Below are positions 43,476-52,652 of a stretch of DNA of 64,000 bases, in pieces. This stretch comes from Rikenellaceae bacterium (GTDB lineage Bacteria; Bacteroidota; Bacteroidia; Bacteroidales; Rikenellaceae). The stretch lies in assembly GCA_017463585.1 (NCBI GenBank), contig JAFTOX010000024.1, positions 1 to 64,000 on the forward strand, in the 5' to 3' direction. The position numbers and the translations under genes were made by a program. A model generated the notes under the pieces. That model saw only the letters and a program-made list of their open reading frames with translations. It searched no databases and had not been told where the DNA came from. Numbering within the stretch: position 1 is the stretch's first letter; every line of letters begins with the position of its first letter.

Positions 43476-45608
43476 TTACTTCACAGCCTTGTACTCGTGG
43501 TCGGTATTCCAGAACAAGAACGAGTAGACGTCCGTAGCCTCGTCGATACGCTTCGAGGTCGGTTTGCCTGCACCGTGGCCTGCATTGGTCTCGATACGGA
43601 TCAGCACGGGAGCCTCACCCGCCTGCGAGTGCTGCATCTGTGCCGCATACTTGAACGAGTGTGCAGGAACAACGCGATCGTCGTGATCGCCCGTAGTTAC
43701 GAGTGTTGCGGGATACTCCACTCCGTCCTTGATGTTGTGCAGGGGCGAATACTTATAGATATACTCGAACTGATCCTCGTAGTCGCTCGAACCGTACTCG
43801 ACAGCCCAGCCCCAACCGATCGTAAATTTGTGATAGCGAAGCATATCCAGCACACCTACTGCGGGCAGGCAGACTGCATACAGATCGGGACGCTGCACCT
43901 CGCAAGCACCCACCAGCAGACCACCATTCGAGCCACCGGCAATAGCCAACTTCTCAGACGAAGTGTAACCCTCAGCGATCAGATACTCGGCAGCTGCGAT
44001 GAAGTCGTCAAATACGTTCTGCTTGTTTTCGAGCATACCTGCCTTGTGCCACTTCTCGCCATACTCGCCGCCACCACGCAACGTTACCTGAGCATAGATA
44101 CCGCCCTGCTCCATAAACATAATATGGTTGGGCGAGAACGAGGGGGTGTAGCTGATATTGAAACCACCATAACCATAGAGATATACGGGATTCTTGCCAT
44201 CGCGTTTCATATCCTTGCGGTGAACGAGGAACATCGGCACCTGCGTACCGTCCTTCGAGGTGAAGAACACCTGCTCCGAGGTGAACATCTCGGGATCGTA
44301 GCTAACCTCGGGCTGCTTGTAGAGCGTCGTCTCGCCCGAACGCAGATCGTAAACGTAGCTCGTTGCGGGAGCCGTGAAGCCATTGACCGAGTAGAATACC
44401 GTCGTATCCTCCTTCTCGCCACCAAAGCCCGACACCGTACCGATCGCGGGCAGCTCAACCTCGCGAATCAGCTCACCCGACATCTCATACTGACGCACCT
44501 TGTTCATCGCGTCCTCCATATAGGTTGCAACCAGCACGCCACCTACGGCACTTACCGTTTCGAGCAGCACCTTGGGATTCTCCGCAATCACGTCCTCCAA
44601 ACCTGCGGGGCGCACCAGATTGATCTTCGCCAGACGGAAGTTGGGTGCAGCGTCGTTGGTCAGCACGTATGCGTAGTCGCCCTCAACGGTTACGATCGCA
44701 TAGTCGTAAGCGAAACCTTCGAGCAGCGTGCGGAACTTGCGCTCGCCCTTCTTGCGATAGAGCACCTCGCTACCCGACGTACCCTCCGAAGCGTGAACAA
44801 ACTGCCACTTGCCGTCGCCACTCTCCTCGCCCGAGAAGTAACGCAACGGGTGCTGAGCGTCCCAATAGATCAACTCGTCAGCACTCTGAGCGTCGCCCAA
44901 CTTGTGATAATAGACCTTCTGGAATTGGTTCTGCGACGAATAGACGCCCTTTTCGGGTTTGTCGTATGCGCTGTAATAGAAACCCTTGCAGTCGGGAGCC
45001 CAACTTGCGCCCGAGAACTTCACCCACTCGATCTTGTCCGAGAGCTGCTCGCACGACTCGGTATCCATCACGCGGATCTCAACCCAGTCCGAACCTGCCG
45101 AAGCAACCGAATAGGCCATATATTTACCATCCTTCGAGAAGGCTACGGCCGACAGAGCCACCGTACCCTCGTCCGAGAGCGAGTTGGGATCGAGGAACAC
45201 CTCGCCCTCAGCGTCAAGCGAGGGCTTGCGATAGAGCACCGACTGGTTCTTCAAACCGTCGTTATAGAAGTAGTAGTACCAATCGCCGTGGCGCGAGGGC
45301 ATACCCTCCTTCGGGTAGTTCCAGAGCTGAGTCAGACGCTCGCGGATCTGATCGCGGTAGGGAATCTGCGCGAGATAGTCGAACGTAACCTCGTTCTGAG
45401 CCTTTACCCACTCGGCGGTTTCGGGGGCATTGTCGTCCTCCAACCAGCGATAGGGATCGGCCACCTCAGTTCCGAAATAGTTATCAACAACCTCACCACG
45501 CTCGGTTGCGGGATAGGGTTTCAATTCGATGGTCTTGCGACCACAGCAACTGCTCATCATAGTTGTGATGGTTAAAAGTGCCACAAGGCATACTACTAAA
45601 CGTTTCAT
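43476..45608 (-). CDS. Prolyl oligopeptidase family S9 serine peptidase, lipoprotein
   Basis: The 710-residue protein has a lipoprotein signal (TTMMSSCCGRK). An N-terminal beta-propeller region (DPYRWLEDDNAPETAEWVKAQN) precedes the hydrolase domain: AIAGGSNGGLLVGA (Ser about 558), TTGDHDDRVVPAHSFKYAAQ (Asp about 643) and NAGHGAGK (His about 678). It cleaves short peptides after proline, here probably outside the cytoplasm. TATTTTTG at 45650-45657 (minus) is a likely promoter. Confidence 0.95.
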   Translation of the reverse strand: MKRLVVCLVALLTITTMMSSCCGRKTIELKPYPATERGEVVDNYFGTEVADPYRWLEDDNAPETAEWVKAQNEVTFDYLAQIPYRDQIRERLTQLWNYPKEGMPSRHGDWYYYFYNDGLKNQSVLYRKPSLDAEGEVFLDPNSLSDEGTVALSAVAFSKDGKYMAYSVASAGSDWVEIRVMDTESCEQLSDKIEWVKFSGASWAPDCKGFYYSAYDKPEKGVYSSQNQFQKVYYHKLGDAQSADELIYWDAQHPLRYFSGEESGDGKWQFVHASEGTSGSEVLYRKKGERKFRTLLEGFAYDYAIVTVEGDYAYVLTNDAAPNFRLAKINLVRPAGLEDVIAENPKVLLETVSAVGGVLVATYMEDAMNKVRQYEMSGELIREVELPAIGTVSGFGGEKEDTTVFYSVNGFTAPATSYVYDLRSGETTLYKQPEVSYDPEMFTSEQVFFTSKDGTQVPMFLVHRKDMKRDGKNPVYLYGYGGFNISYTPSFSPNHIMFMEQGGIYAQVTLRGGGEYGEKWHKAGMLENKQNVFDDFIAAAEYLIAEGYTSSEKLAIAGGSNGGLLVGACEVQRPDLYAVCLPAVGVLDMLRYHKFTIGWGWAVEYGSSDYEDQFEYIYKYSPLHNIKDGVEYPATLVTTGDHDDRVVPAHSFKYAAQMQHSQAGEAPVLIRIETNAGHGAGKPTSKRIDEATDVYSFLFWNTDHEYKAVK

Positions 45609-45649
45609 TTATACAGAGTTTTTACGGGTTTGCATAATGTTTCAATCTA

Positions 45650-45657
45650 CAAAAATA
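45650..45657 (-). promoter_or_regulatory. -7 element for the S9 peptidase
   Basis: On the minus strand TATTTTTG, 41 bp before the start. It is divergent from the birA promoter 43 bp away. Confidence 0.4.
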
Positions 45658-45700
45658 CAAAACCGCGCGCAAAGACGTATCATTTCCGACGAAAATTTAC

Positions 45701-45708
45701 TAAATTTG
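45701..45708 (+). promoter_or_regulatory. birA -7 element
   Basis: TAAATTTG, 23 bp before the birA start. Confidence 0.5.
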
Positions 45709-45731
45709 TGGTGATAAACCATTTTTAAGCT

Positions 45732-46451
45732 ATGCCAATCACCCGTTTCGAACAGATCACCTCGACCAATGACGAGGCCCGCAACCGCCACTACTCGCAC
45801 GGCGACATCATCACTGCCGAGTACCAAACTGCCGGACGCGGTCAGCGTGGCAACCGTTGGAGCAGCGTCGAGGGCAAGAACCTGATGCTCAGCCTTGTAC
45901 TCGAACCGACGTTCCTGCACGCCTCGCGCCAATTTCTGCTTTCGGAGGCCGTGGCATTAGGTCTGGTTGATACCCTTGCCGAGTTCGGAATCGGGGCGCG
46001 AATCAAATGGACAAACGACATCTATGTCGGCGACCGCAAAATCTGTGGCGTGCTGATCGAACACGATCTTCGTGGTGCGCACCTTGCCCGCACGATTGTC
46101 GGCATTGGACTGAACGTCAATCAAGTGGAGTTCGATCCCGCGCTCCCCAACCCTACCTCGATGAGTCGGCTCGCGGGACACGAGTTCGATCGTGAGGAGG
46201 TTTTGCAGACACTCGCCCGCAAGATTATGGCGCGCTACGACGAGCTTGCCGAGGGTGCGAGCGAGCAGTTGCAGAGCGACTACCACGCGCTGATCTATCG
46301 TCGTGATGAGGCGCACACCTATCGTCTGCCCGACGGCACTCCGTTCGAGGGCACGATCCGTCGTGTCGAGGCCGATGGCACGCTCATTGTTGAACACTCG
46401 GACGGCTCGGAGCGGGGCTATCTCTTTAAGCAGATTGAGTTTGTGATATAA
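45732..46451 (+). CDS. birA: Biotin-protein ligase
   Basis: The 239-residue enzyme activates biotin and attaches it to acyl carboxylases. It has the biotin-AMP loop GRGQRGNRWSSVEGKNLMLS and KWTNDIYVGDRKICGVLIE. The C-terminal cap is present (RRVEADGTLIVEHSDG). No DNA-binding domain precedes it, so it is a group I enzyme without the repressor function of E. coli BirA. Confidence 0.94.
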   Translation: MPITRFEQITSTNDEARNRHYSHGDIITAEYQTAGRGQRGNRWSSVEGKNLMLSLVLEPTFLHASRQFLLSEAVALGLVDTLAEFGIGARIKWTNDIYVGDRKICGVLIEHDLRGAHLARTIVGIGLNVNQVEFDPALPNPTSMSRLAGHEFDREEVLQTLARKIMARYDELAEGASEQLQSDYHALIYRRDEAHTYRLPDGTPFEGTIRRVEADGTLIVEHSDGSERGYLFKQIEFVI

Positions 46452-46501
46452 TTTTTCGCGTTTTTTCGTACGGAGGGCGTTGCGAAATAGAAAATATACG
46501 C

Positions 46502-46509
46502 TATCTTTG
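46502..46509 (+). promoter_or_regulatory. gcvH -7 element
   Basis: TATCTTTG, 51 bp before the gcvH start. Confidence 0.55.
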
Positions 46510-46560
46510 TACCTCAGCAAGAGGAGCAAACAACAATAACTTAATACCAATAAAAACACT

Positions 46561-46938
46561 ATGAACACTCCTAACAATCTGAAATACTCCAGCGACCACG
46601 AGTGGGCACGCGTGGAGGGCGACATCTGTGTTGTCGGCATTACCGATTACGCTCAGAGCCAGCTTGGCGACATCGTTTTCGTCGATGTAACTACCGTAGG
46701 CGACACCCTCGATAAGGGCGAAGTTTTCGGCACGATCGAGGCTGTTAAGACCGTTTCGGACGCTTTCCTGCCCGTTGGTGGCGAGGTGATCGAGTTCAAC
46801 GAGGCTCTCGATGGCGATCCCGCATTGGTTAATAAGGATCCCTATGGTGAGGGTTGGATGGTCAAGGTGAAGATGTCGAATCCCGCCGACCTCGACGAGC
46901 TGCTCTCGGCTGAGGAGTATGAGAAGATTTGCGAGTAA
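46561..46938 (+). CDS. gcvH: Glycine cleavage system H protein
   Basis: The 125-residue carrier is full length. The lipoyl-lysine lies in [13 protein letters not shown] (Lys 63), and [17 protein letters not shown] and [12 protein letters not shown] are typical. It shuttles aminomethyl groups between the P, T and L proteins. Those genes are not in this window. Confidence 0.96.
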   Translation: MNTPNNLKYSSDHEWARVEGDICVVGITDYAQSQLGDIVFVDVTTVGDTLDKGEVFGTIEAVKTVSDAFLPVGGEVIEFNEALDGDPALVNKDPYGEGWMVKVKMSNPADLDELLSAEEYEKICE

Positions 46939-46960
46939 GCAACTCCTCTCGCAACGCAAC

Positions 46961-47030
46961 AAGCCGCGCCTTTCGGGTGCGGCTTTTGTTTTATTCAAAA
47001 TTCCCGCCATTAGGCGGGTTTTGCTTTTTT
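46961..47030 (+). terminator. Two successive terminators after gcvH
   Basis: AAGCCGCGCC/GGTGCGGCTT plus T-run (46961-46992), then CCCGCC-ATTA-GGCGGG (47003-47018) with T-run. The second is preceded by ATTCAAAATTC and matches the unit at 54650-54680. The rest of the gap to 47266 contains no recognised gene and no clear TAnnTTTG box. Confidence 0.75.
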
Positions 47031-47266
47031 GTATAGCCATACCTTAATGCTTTTCGCATACTCGCGGGCTTATATAAATTATCTACCCAACGCCCCTCAA
47101 AACGCCCCCTTTCTCATCTCGCTGATTTCCAACCACAAACAGCACACAACGAAAAATATTTCAAAAAAATCACACTCGCATGCAACGAAAACGCCCGTTT
47201 TGGCGTCTATATAATAAAGCGCGCAAAACTGAAAACAGAAAAACACTAACAAAAACTATCTCGAAA

Positions 47267-47929
47267 ATGAAACGATCAATTCTGATAGCGATCGCACTTT
47301 TGCTCGGCGTCGGAGCCTCGGCTCAGTCGCACGACGATCGTCAGTCGTTCGATTTCAGCCGCAAAAACGGCATTAGCGACAAGCACGAATTTCGCCTAAC
47401 GGTGGGCGTTACACCTCTGTTCGAGGACGACTTTTACGTTTACGATTACGAGCCGTCCGTCACCCAACGTTACCCCAATGTGATCTACCCCAGCGACCTG
47501 ACCTATCGCGGTGCGTTGAAGACCTCGGGTGGCTATGCGCTGTCATATATGTACTCGCCCGTGAAGTGGTTTGCGGTGGGTATTTATGCGGGTTATGTAA
47601 GCGAGTGGCAGACCACACATCTGCGTACAACACAAGCAGTTATATCGAAAACATCGGAGCGGCATCTGATGTTGGTGCCGACGGTGCGATTCACCTACCT
47701 CAACCGCCCGATTGTGCGCCTCTACTCGTCGATCGGCGTGGGCGTAGGCTTCTGCCGCGAGCGCACCCGAAACGTTGAAGGTTACATCGAAAACAACCAA
47801 CACGAAACATTCTGCCCCGCTCAGATTACGCTCCTCGGCGTGAGCGTCGGACGTCGACTGTTCGGTTTTGCCGAGCTGAGCACAGGCTCGTTAGGCGTAT
47901 GCACGGCAGGCATCGGTTACAGATTCTAA
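47267..47929 (+). CDS. Outer-membrane beta-barrel protein, cassette copy 1
   Basis: The 220-residue protein (start MKRSILIAIALLL) has a signal peptide ending GASAQ, an N-terminal ~50-residue periplasmic-like part and about eight amphipathic strands (SGGYALSYMYSPVKWFAVGIYAGY, MLVPTVRFTYLNRPIVRLYSSIGVGVG). It ends TAGIGYRF with a terminal Phe. It is paralogous to 48939-49586. A lipoprotein gene follows after 21 bp. The function is unknown. The start at 47267 removes an AT-rich non-coding extension. Confidence 0.8.
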   Translation: MKRSILIAIALLLGVGASAQSHDDRQSFDFSRKNGISDKHEFRLTVGVTPLFEDDFYVYDYEPSVTQRYPNVIYPSDLTYRGALKTSGGYALSYMYSPVKWFAVGIYAGYVSEWQTTHLRTTQAVISKTSERHLMLVPTVRFTYLNRPIVRLYSSIGVGVGFCRERTRNVEGYIENNQHETFCPAQITLLGVSVGRRLFGFAELSTGSLGVCTAGIGYRF

Positions 47930-47950
47930 ACACTTAACACACAGATAACT

Positions 47951-48733
47951 ATGAAACGAATTATATATCTTCTTACGGCTCTCGTCACGCTGAGTTCGTG
48001 CACCATTAGCGAGGGCTGGAACAACGATCAAGACCTCGTGGCAAAGATGGCTGCAAATATGGCGATTGACGAGATTCGCGACCAAATTCATATTTTGAGC
48101 TATGCGCAGATTATCGACCTTTACAGCCGTTCGGGCGATGGCGAGCGCGAGATTATCGAGGATCAGCACCTGCCCAGCGTGCGCCTGCGCCAGACCGAAA
48201 CGGGTTGGAACGTGGTACGTGACGGCAAAGCAATTCTCACGTTCGAATGCACCGCTCCGCTCGATACGCTTGGCAGCGTTTGGACGGTCAAGGTCGCAAC
48301 TGACAAGCAGCAGATTACCGCCGACCAATATTGGACGATCGAGTGCAAGGGCAAAAAGGAGTGGCAGCTGAGCCGACACATCATCGAGCCGAGCCACAGC
48401 ACGACAAGCACGTTCGATGTGGTTGCGGGCGACCAGATTGGGGGTCAGGTACAGAGTAGCCCCGTCTATCAATATACGATCACGGGCGAGTGTTCGATCG
48501 TGCAGGACGAGGAACTTGTTGCGCCCTATCGCATTGATATGAAGGTGGTTAATGAGGTCGTATTCGACAACTTCAAATACTACACCGACTATACGGGCAC
48601 GGCATTTACCAAGGGTAAGATGTCGATTCGCGTAACCGATTACAAGACCGGCGAGGCGGTTGTTGCGCCGTTCCACTTCACCATTTCGCCCGAATACAGC
48701 AACCAAAAGATCGAGTACCTGCTGATCAACTAA
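47951..48733 (+). CDS. Lipoprotein of unknown function, cassette copy 1
   Basis: The 260-residue protein has a lipoprotein signal (TLSSCTISEG). The mature part shares with its paralogue (49608-50387) a helical start (IRDQIHILSYAQIIDLY), IEDQHLPSVRLRQTETGW, PLDTLGSVW and YWTIECKGKKEWQ. A strand-rich second half follows. I recognise no family. It is expected to sit in the outer or inner membrane and may work with the barrel encoded just upstream. Confidence 0.78.
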   Translation: MKRIIYLLTALVTLSSCTISEGWNNDQDLVAKMAANMAIDEIRDQIHILSYAQIIDLYSRSGDGEREIIEDQHLPSVRLRQTETGWNVVRDGKAILTFECTAPLDTLGSVWTVKVATDKQQITADQYWTIECKGKKEWQLSRHIIEPSHSTTSTFDVVAGDQIGGQVQSSPVYQYTITGECSIVQDEELVAPYRIDMKVVNEVVFDNFKYYTDYTGTAFTKGKMSIRVTDYKTGEAVVAPFHFTISPEYSNQKIEYLLIN

Positions 48734-48938
48734 GTCGGCGGGTGGAGTAGGAGCGTAATTACCCTTAATTGTAGCGTTTTTTTGGGAAAAATCAGAAATT
48801 TGCCGTATTTGCAATTTTTTTCTAATTTGACACAATAAACAGAGAGCGTTATACGTATAGATGAAAAAGCGGGGAAACAATCCGTCCCAATAGTGTAGTC
48901 CAGACAGAAAAAATACATTAACCTAAAAACTTTTAACG

Positions 48939-49586
48939 ATGAAACGGTTTATCTTTCTCTCGATTGCGCTTTTGATAGCCGTCGTAGCGTCGGCTCAATC
49001 GATCAACGAAACAAAACCTTTAAGGCTCGGTCCAGATGGCTACGTGCACTACGACCACGAAATCAGGCTGACGGTTGGTGCCAGCCCCATTGATCATCTG
49101 GAATATGGGTGGGCTATTTGGGAGCCCAACAGCGAACTGATCCACCCCGACGACTTCTTGTACAATGGCGCCTACAAAAACTCTTGTGGCTATGCGCTGT
49201 CGTATATGTACTCACCACGCAAGTGGCTCTCATTTGGTCTTTACGTAGGTTACACAGGCTGGTGGCAGTCGCAATTTACAAACTCCACAAGCCAACTCCA
49301 CTCGACCAACTTCGAGCACCACATTATGTTCGTTCCAACGGTGCGATTCTCATACCTGAATCGTCGCAACGTTCGCCTCTATTCATCGGTAGGCATTGGC
49401 TACGGATTGTGTCTCGAACGCACAAAAGATAGCAACGGTGCGCTTACTCAATCTTATAAGTCGGCTTTCGTACCCGTGCAATTCACCCCGATAGGCGTGT
49501 CGGTCGGTCGCCGTCTGTACGGTTTTGCCGAGCTGACCGTAGGCTCGATGGCAAACCTCAGCGCAGGTATTGGTTTCAGATTCTAA
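48939..49586 (+). CDS. Outer-membrane beta-barrel protein, cassette copy 2
   Basis: The 215-residue protein has a signal peptide ending VASAQ and aligns along its length with 47267-47929: EIRLTVGASP, SCGYALSYMYSPRKWLSFGLYVGY, HIMFVPTVRFSYLNRRNVRLYSSVGIGYG and a closing SAGIGFRF. Identity is clear but moderate, so the duplication is not recent. The lipoprotein partner starts 21 bp downstream. Confidence 0.8.
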   Translation: MKRFIFLSIALLIAVVASAQSINETKPLRLGPDGYVHYDHEIRLTVGASPIDHLEYGWAIWEPNSELIHPDDFLYNGAYKNSCGYALSYMYSPRKWLSFGLYVGYTGWWQSQFTNSTSQLHSTNFEHHIMFVPTVRFSYLNRRNVRLYSSVGIGYGLCLERTKDSNGALTQSYKSAFVPVQFTPIGVSVGRRLYGFAELTVGSMANLSAGIGFRF

Positions 49587-49607
49587 ACACTTAATACACC
49601 GACAACT

Positions 49608-50387
49608 ATGAAACGATTAATATATATCTTCGCGGCACTTTTTGCCCTCACGTCGTGTACAATATACGAGGCGGACGAGCCCAATCCGGATCGTTATGCC
49701 AGGAAGGCCTACAAATTAATGAACGAACAGATCACCTTCCAGCTGCACGTGCTGAGCTATGCGCAGGTGATCAACCAATATGCTCAGGCGGACGAAACCG
49801 AACGCTATGCGATCGAAGACAAACATCTGCCACGTCTGCGTCTGCGCCAAACCGATGATGGTTGGCGCGTGATGGACGGTGACGATACCGCACTCTATGT
49901 CATCTTTGACACCCCGCTCGACGAGGTGGGTAGCATTTGGAAGATCAAGCAAGGCGATGGTGCCGTTTCGAATAAATATTGGGAGATTGAATGCAAAGGC
50001 CAGAATCTGTGGCAGATTCGTTATGCGTCTGACTTTTATAGTCATAGCGTATCTCTTCTGCTTGACGTCGAGACGGGAGAGCTGACCGAAGGCAGGCTGT
50101 GCGACACCCCGATCTACGAATACACAACCACAGGCGAGGGTTGCATCGACCAGAACGTAGAGGTCGCATCGCCCTATCGCACCGAAATGGATATCGTCGA
50201 GCCCGTGAGATCGGATCGATATATCTATACATCGTATTACGGCGATCAGGTTGCCAGATATAGCTTTATGGAGGGTCTGTTATCGTTCAAGGTAACCAAC
50301 ACGAAAGCTGACGGATCGGACGCTTCGACCTTCCTCTGCAAAATCACAGGACCTCAACAGCAAAAATTCATACATAATCCCAAGTAG
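49608..50387 (+). CDS. Lipoprotein of unknown function, cassette copy 2
   Basis: The 259-residue protein has a lipoprotein signal (ALTSCTIYEA). It shares with 47951-48733 the pattern QITFQLHVLSYAQVINQY, IEDKHLPRLRLRQTDDGW, PLDEVGSIWKIK and YWEIECKGQNLWQ. Spacer DNA before its start (TAAACACTTAATACACCGAC) matches that of copy 1. The function is unknown. Confidence 0.78.
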   Translation: MKRLIYIFAALFALTSCTIYEADEPNPDRYARKAYKLMNEQITFQLHVLSYAQVINQYAQADETERYAIEDKHLPRLRLRQTDDGWRVMDGDDTALYVIFDTPLDEVGSIWKIKQGDGAVSNKYWEIECKGQNLWQIRYASDFYSHSVSLLLDVETGELTEGRLCDTPIYEYTTTGEGCIDQNVEVASPYRTEMDIVEPVRSDRYIYTSYYGDQVARYSFMEGLLSFKVTNTKADGSDASTFLCKITGPQQQKFIHNPK

Positions 50388-50412
50388 GATAACCCGCGTG
50401 GGCAAAAAAAAC

Positions 50413-50447
50413 AGTCCGCACCCCGACGAGGAGTGCGGACTATTTTT
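50413..50447. terminator. Bidirectional terminator
   Basis: AGTCCGCAC (50413-50421) pairs with GTGCGGACT (50433-50441), with an A-run before and a T-run after. It lies between cassette copy 2 and greA. Confidence 0.85.
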
Positions 50448-50482
50448 TCGCTCACGTAGAGCGGAAAACCTGACACGACTGA

Positions 50483-50959
50483 TTAGATCGAGATGTCGAG
50501 AATCTCGAAGTGCAGCGTACCTGCGGGAACCGTTACATCGACGTGCTCACCCTTCTTCTTGCCGAGCAAAGCCTTAGCGATGGGAGTGCCGATAGCCAGT
50601 TTGCCTTCGCGCAAGTTTGCCTCGTTCTCCGAGACAATGGTGTAGGTCACCTGCTTGCCATTGTTGTGGTTCATCAGGGTTACCTTGCTGAGGATCTGCA
50701 CCTTGCTCTTGTCGATCTTCGACTCGTCGATCACGCGCGAGTTGTTCAGCGTAGCTTCGAGCTTGGCGATTCGCATCTCCAACATACCCTGTGCCTCACG
50801 TGCAGCATCATACTCGGCATTCTCCGACAGGTCGCCCTTGTCGCGTGCCTCGGCGATTGCAGCCGAAATGGCAGGACGCTCAACCGAGCGCATATGATCC
50901 AGCTCGTCTTTGAGTTTCTTGTAGCCCTCTTCGGTCAGGTAAATAATCTCGTTTGCCAT
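50483..50959 (-). CDS. greA: Transcription elongation factor GreA
   Basis: The 158-residue protein has the N-terminal coiled coil (YLTEEGYKKLKDELDHMRS with ARDKGDLSENAEYDAAREAQG, which holds the acidic tip residues) and the C-terminal FKBP-like domain (IGTPIAKALLGKKKGEHVDVTVPAG). GreA rescues backtracked RNA polymerase by stimulating transcript cleavage. The promoter is divergent from that of cls. Confidence 0.96.
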   Translation of the reverse strand: MANEIIYLTEEGYKKLKDELDHMRSVERPAISAAIAEARDKGDLSENAEYDAAREAQGMLEMRIAKLEATLNNSRVIDESKIDKSKVQILSKVTLMNHNNGKQVTYTIVSENEANLREGKLAIGTPIAKALLGKKKGEHVDVTVPAGTLHFEILDISI

Positions 50960-51042
50960 TTAATTAGGTTTTTTGAAAAACATAAAAAAATAATGAATCC
51001 CGACCTTGCGGCCGGAACCCAACACTAAATTTTTTGATAGTG

Positions 51043-51074
51043 CAAAGGTAGGGATTCTGTTTCGACTTTCCAAA
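51043..51074 (-). promoter_or_regulatory. greA promoter
   Basis: On the minus strand TTTG (51071-51074), 20 bp, TACCTTTG (51043-51050). Full consensus. Confidence 0.75.
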
Positions 51075-51082
51075 TTTTTTTG

Positions 51083-51090
51083 TACCTTTG
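51083..51090 (+). promoter_or_regulatory. cls -7 element
   Basis: TACCTTTG, pointing away from greA, 75 bp before the cls start. Its -33 region overlaps that of greA. Confidence 0.55.
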
Positions 51091-51164
51091 TTTTGTCGAT
51101 ACCTCGACCAAGGCACGAAATGTGTGCCACAGCCGAGTTCGGAACAGTCAAAACGGAGAGGTAA

Positions 51165-52529
51165 ATGGCAAGTATATTGAGTGTTATATTCTCGATCATC
51201 TATACGATCGTCATCGTGGCGGTCATCGTCCTTGTGATCGAGCAGCAACGCGAACCCGTGTGGAGTTTCGCGTGGGCTATGACTGTGATTTTTATCCCCG
51301 TAGCTGGTCTGATTCTCTTTATTTTGTTCGGCTACCGCCCCGCCCGAAAACGCCTTCTCGCACCCCCACGAATCGAACGTAGCGAACGTATTCCGTTCAT
51401 CACGTTGCTCGAAAATAACTCCGACGCAAAGCTCGCCCTGCACAACAATCTCGACGTGCTGCACAATGGCGACCAGACCTTCGCCTCGATCGCTCAGGCA
51501 TTGGAATCAGCACGCGAATCGATCCACATCGAGTACTATATCTTCTGCGAGGACGAGGTGGGCAACTACATCGCCGAACAGCTCGAACGCAAAGCCCGCG
51601 AGGGTGTCGAGGTGCGACTGATTTTCGACGCCGTGGGCAGCTGGAAATTGAGCAAAGAGTTTATCTCGCGTCTGCGTGCAAGCGGGGTCGAGGTGGGACG
51701 TTTCTCGCCTATCACGTTCCCCTATTTCACTCATTATCTGAACTATCGCAACCACCGCAAGATTGTCGTTGTAGACGGTCGAGTGGCATACACGGGCGGA
51801 ATCAACATCGCCGAACGATACCTCAAAGGCGACACGATGGGACTCTGGTACGACGTTCATCTGCGTGTCGAGGGCGATGCCGTGGCCGATTTCCAGCGTA
51901 TGTTCCTCTCGGATTGGACGCTGGTGACGGGGCAAACGATCGACGATCCGCGCTATTTCCCGCCCTCGGAGGTAACCCATCAAGCGCCAATGCAGGTGGT
52001 GGGATCGAGTGTCAGCTCGCGCTGGTCGGCGATCTCGCAAGCCTTCTTTGCCGCCATTACGGGCGCCGCGCGAACTATCACGATATCAACGCCTTACTTC
52101 ATTCCCTCGACCTCGTTGCTCGAAGCGTTGAAGGTGGCTGCATTGAAGGGCGTCGATGTGCGAATTGTGATCCCCGCACGCTCGGACAGCCGATTGGTGC
52201 ATTGGGCAACCTGCTCGTTTGTCGATGGACTGCTCAGTGCGGGCGTGAAGGTCTATCTCTACACCGCAGGATTTCTCCACTCGAAGTTGATCGCTGTCGA
52301 TGGGCGTATGGCCTCGGTCGGCACAGCAAATATGGATATTCGTTCGCTCGAAGATAATTCGGAGGTTTCGACCTTCATCTACGACCGCGAAACGGTGGCC
52401 GAACTGACCGCCACACTCGAAGATTACATCGCCCACTCGCGCCGTGTAATGCCCGACGAGTGGTACTCACGCCCGCAAGGACAACGATTTATCGACGCTA
52501 TCGCACGCCTCGTCAGCCCGTTGCTCTAA
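51165..52529 (+). CDS. cls: Cardiolipin synthase
   Basis: The 454-residue protein has two N-terminal membrane helices (about 5-25 and 37-55) and two phospholipase-D HKD motifs: NHRKIVVVDGRVAYTGGIN (about 200-218) and LHSKLIAVDGRMASVGTANMD (about 370-390). It joins phosphatidylglycerol molecules to make cardiolipin at the inner membrane. cdsA and psd lie 6 kb downstream. Confidence 0.94.
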   Translation: MASILSVIFSIIYTIVIVAVIVLVIEQQREPVWSFAWAMTVIFIPVAGLILFILFGYRPARKRLLAPPRIERSERIPFITLLENNSDAKLALHNNLDVLHNGDQTFASIAQALESARESIHIEYYIFCEDEVGNYIAEQLERKAREGVEVRLIFDAVGSWKLSKEFISRLRASGVEVGRFSPITFPYFTHYLNYRNHRKIVVVDGRVAYTGGINIAERYLKGDTMGLWYDVHLRVEGDAVADFQRMFLSDWTLVTGQTIDDPRYFPPSEVTHQAPMQVVGSSVSSRWSAISQAFFAAITGAARTITISTPYFIPSTSLLEALKVAALKGVDVRIVIPARSDSRLVHWATCSFVDGLLSAGVKVYLYTAGFLHSKLIAVDGRMASVGTANMDIRSLEDNSEVSTFIYDRETVAELTATLEDYIAHSRRVMPDEWYSRPQGQRFIDAIARLVSPLL

Positions 52530-52539
52530 GGGCGAGATT

Positions 52540-52632
52540 CTCGATTCGCCCGCGCGGGTTTGCCTTTTCTTTGTTTTCAATGAGAAAGCACTTTCTCTCA
52601 ATAAAAAAAGCCACGCTCCGTAAAGCGTGGCT
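52540..52632. repeat. Partial composite repeat and terminator after cls
   Basis: GATTC words, a CCCGCGCGGGTTT hairpin, CTTTGTTTTCAAT and a GAGAAAG/CTTTCTC hairpin follow the module order seen at 31890 and 61972. It closes with AGCCACGCT/AGCGTGGCT (52609-52632), whose A-run makes it a terminator for the convergent minus-strand gene. Confidence 0.6.
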
Positions 52633-52652
52633 AAATTTTGCACCTTAAATTA

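Noticed and set aside
48734..48938. Possible sigma-factor or peptide fragment between the two barrel/lipoprotein cassettes
   Set aside because: The sequence has no supported frame longer than about 60 codons and no recognised protein similarity. It is treated as an AT-rich spacer.
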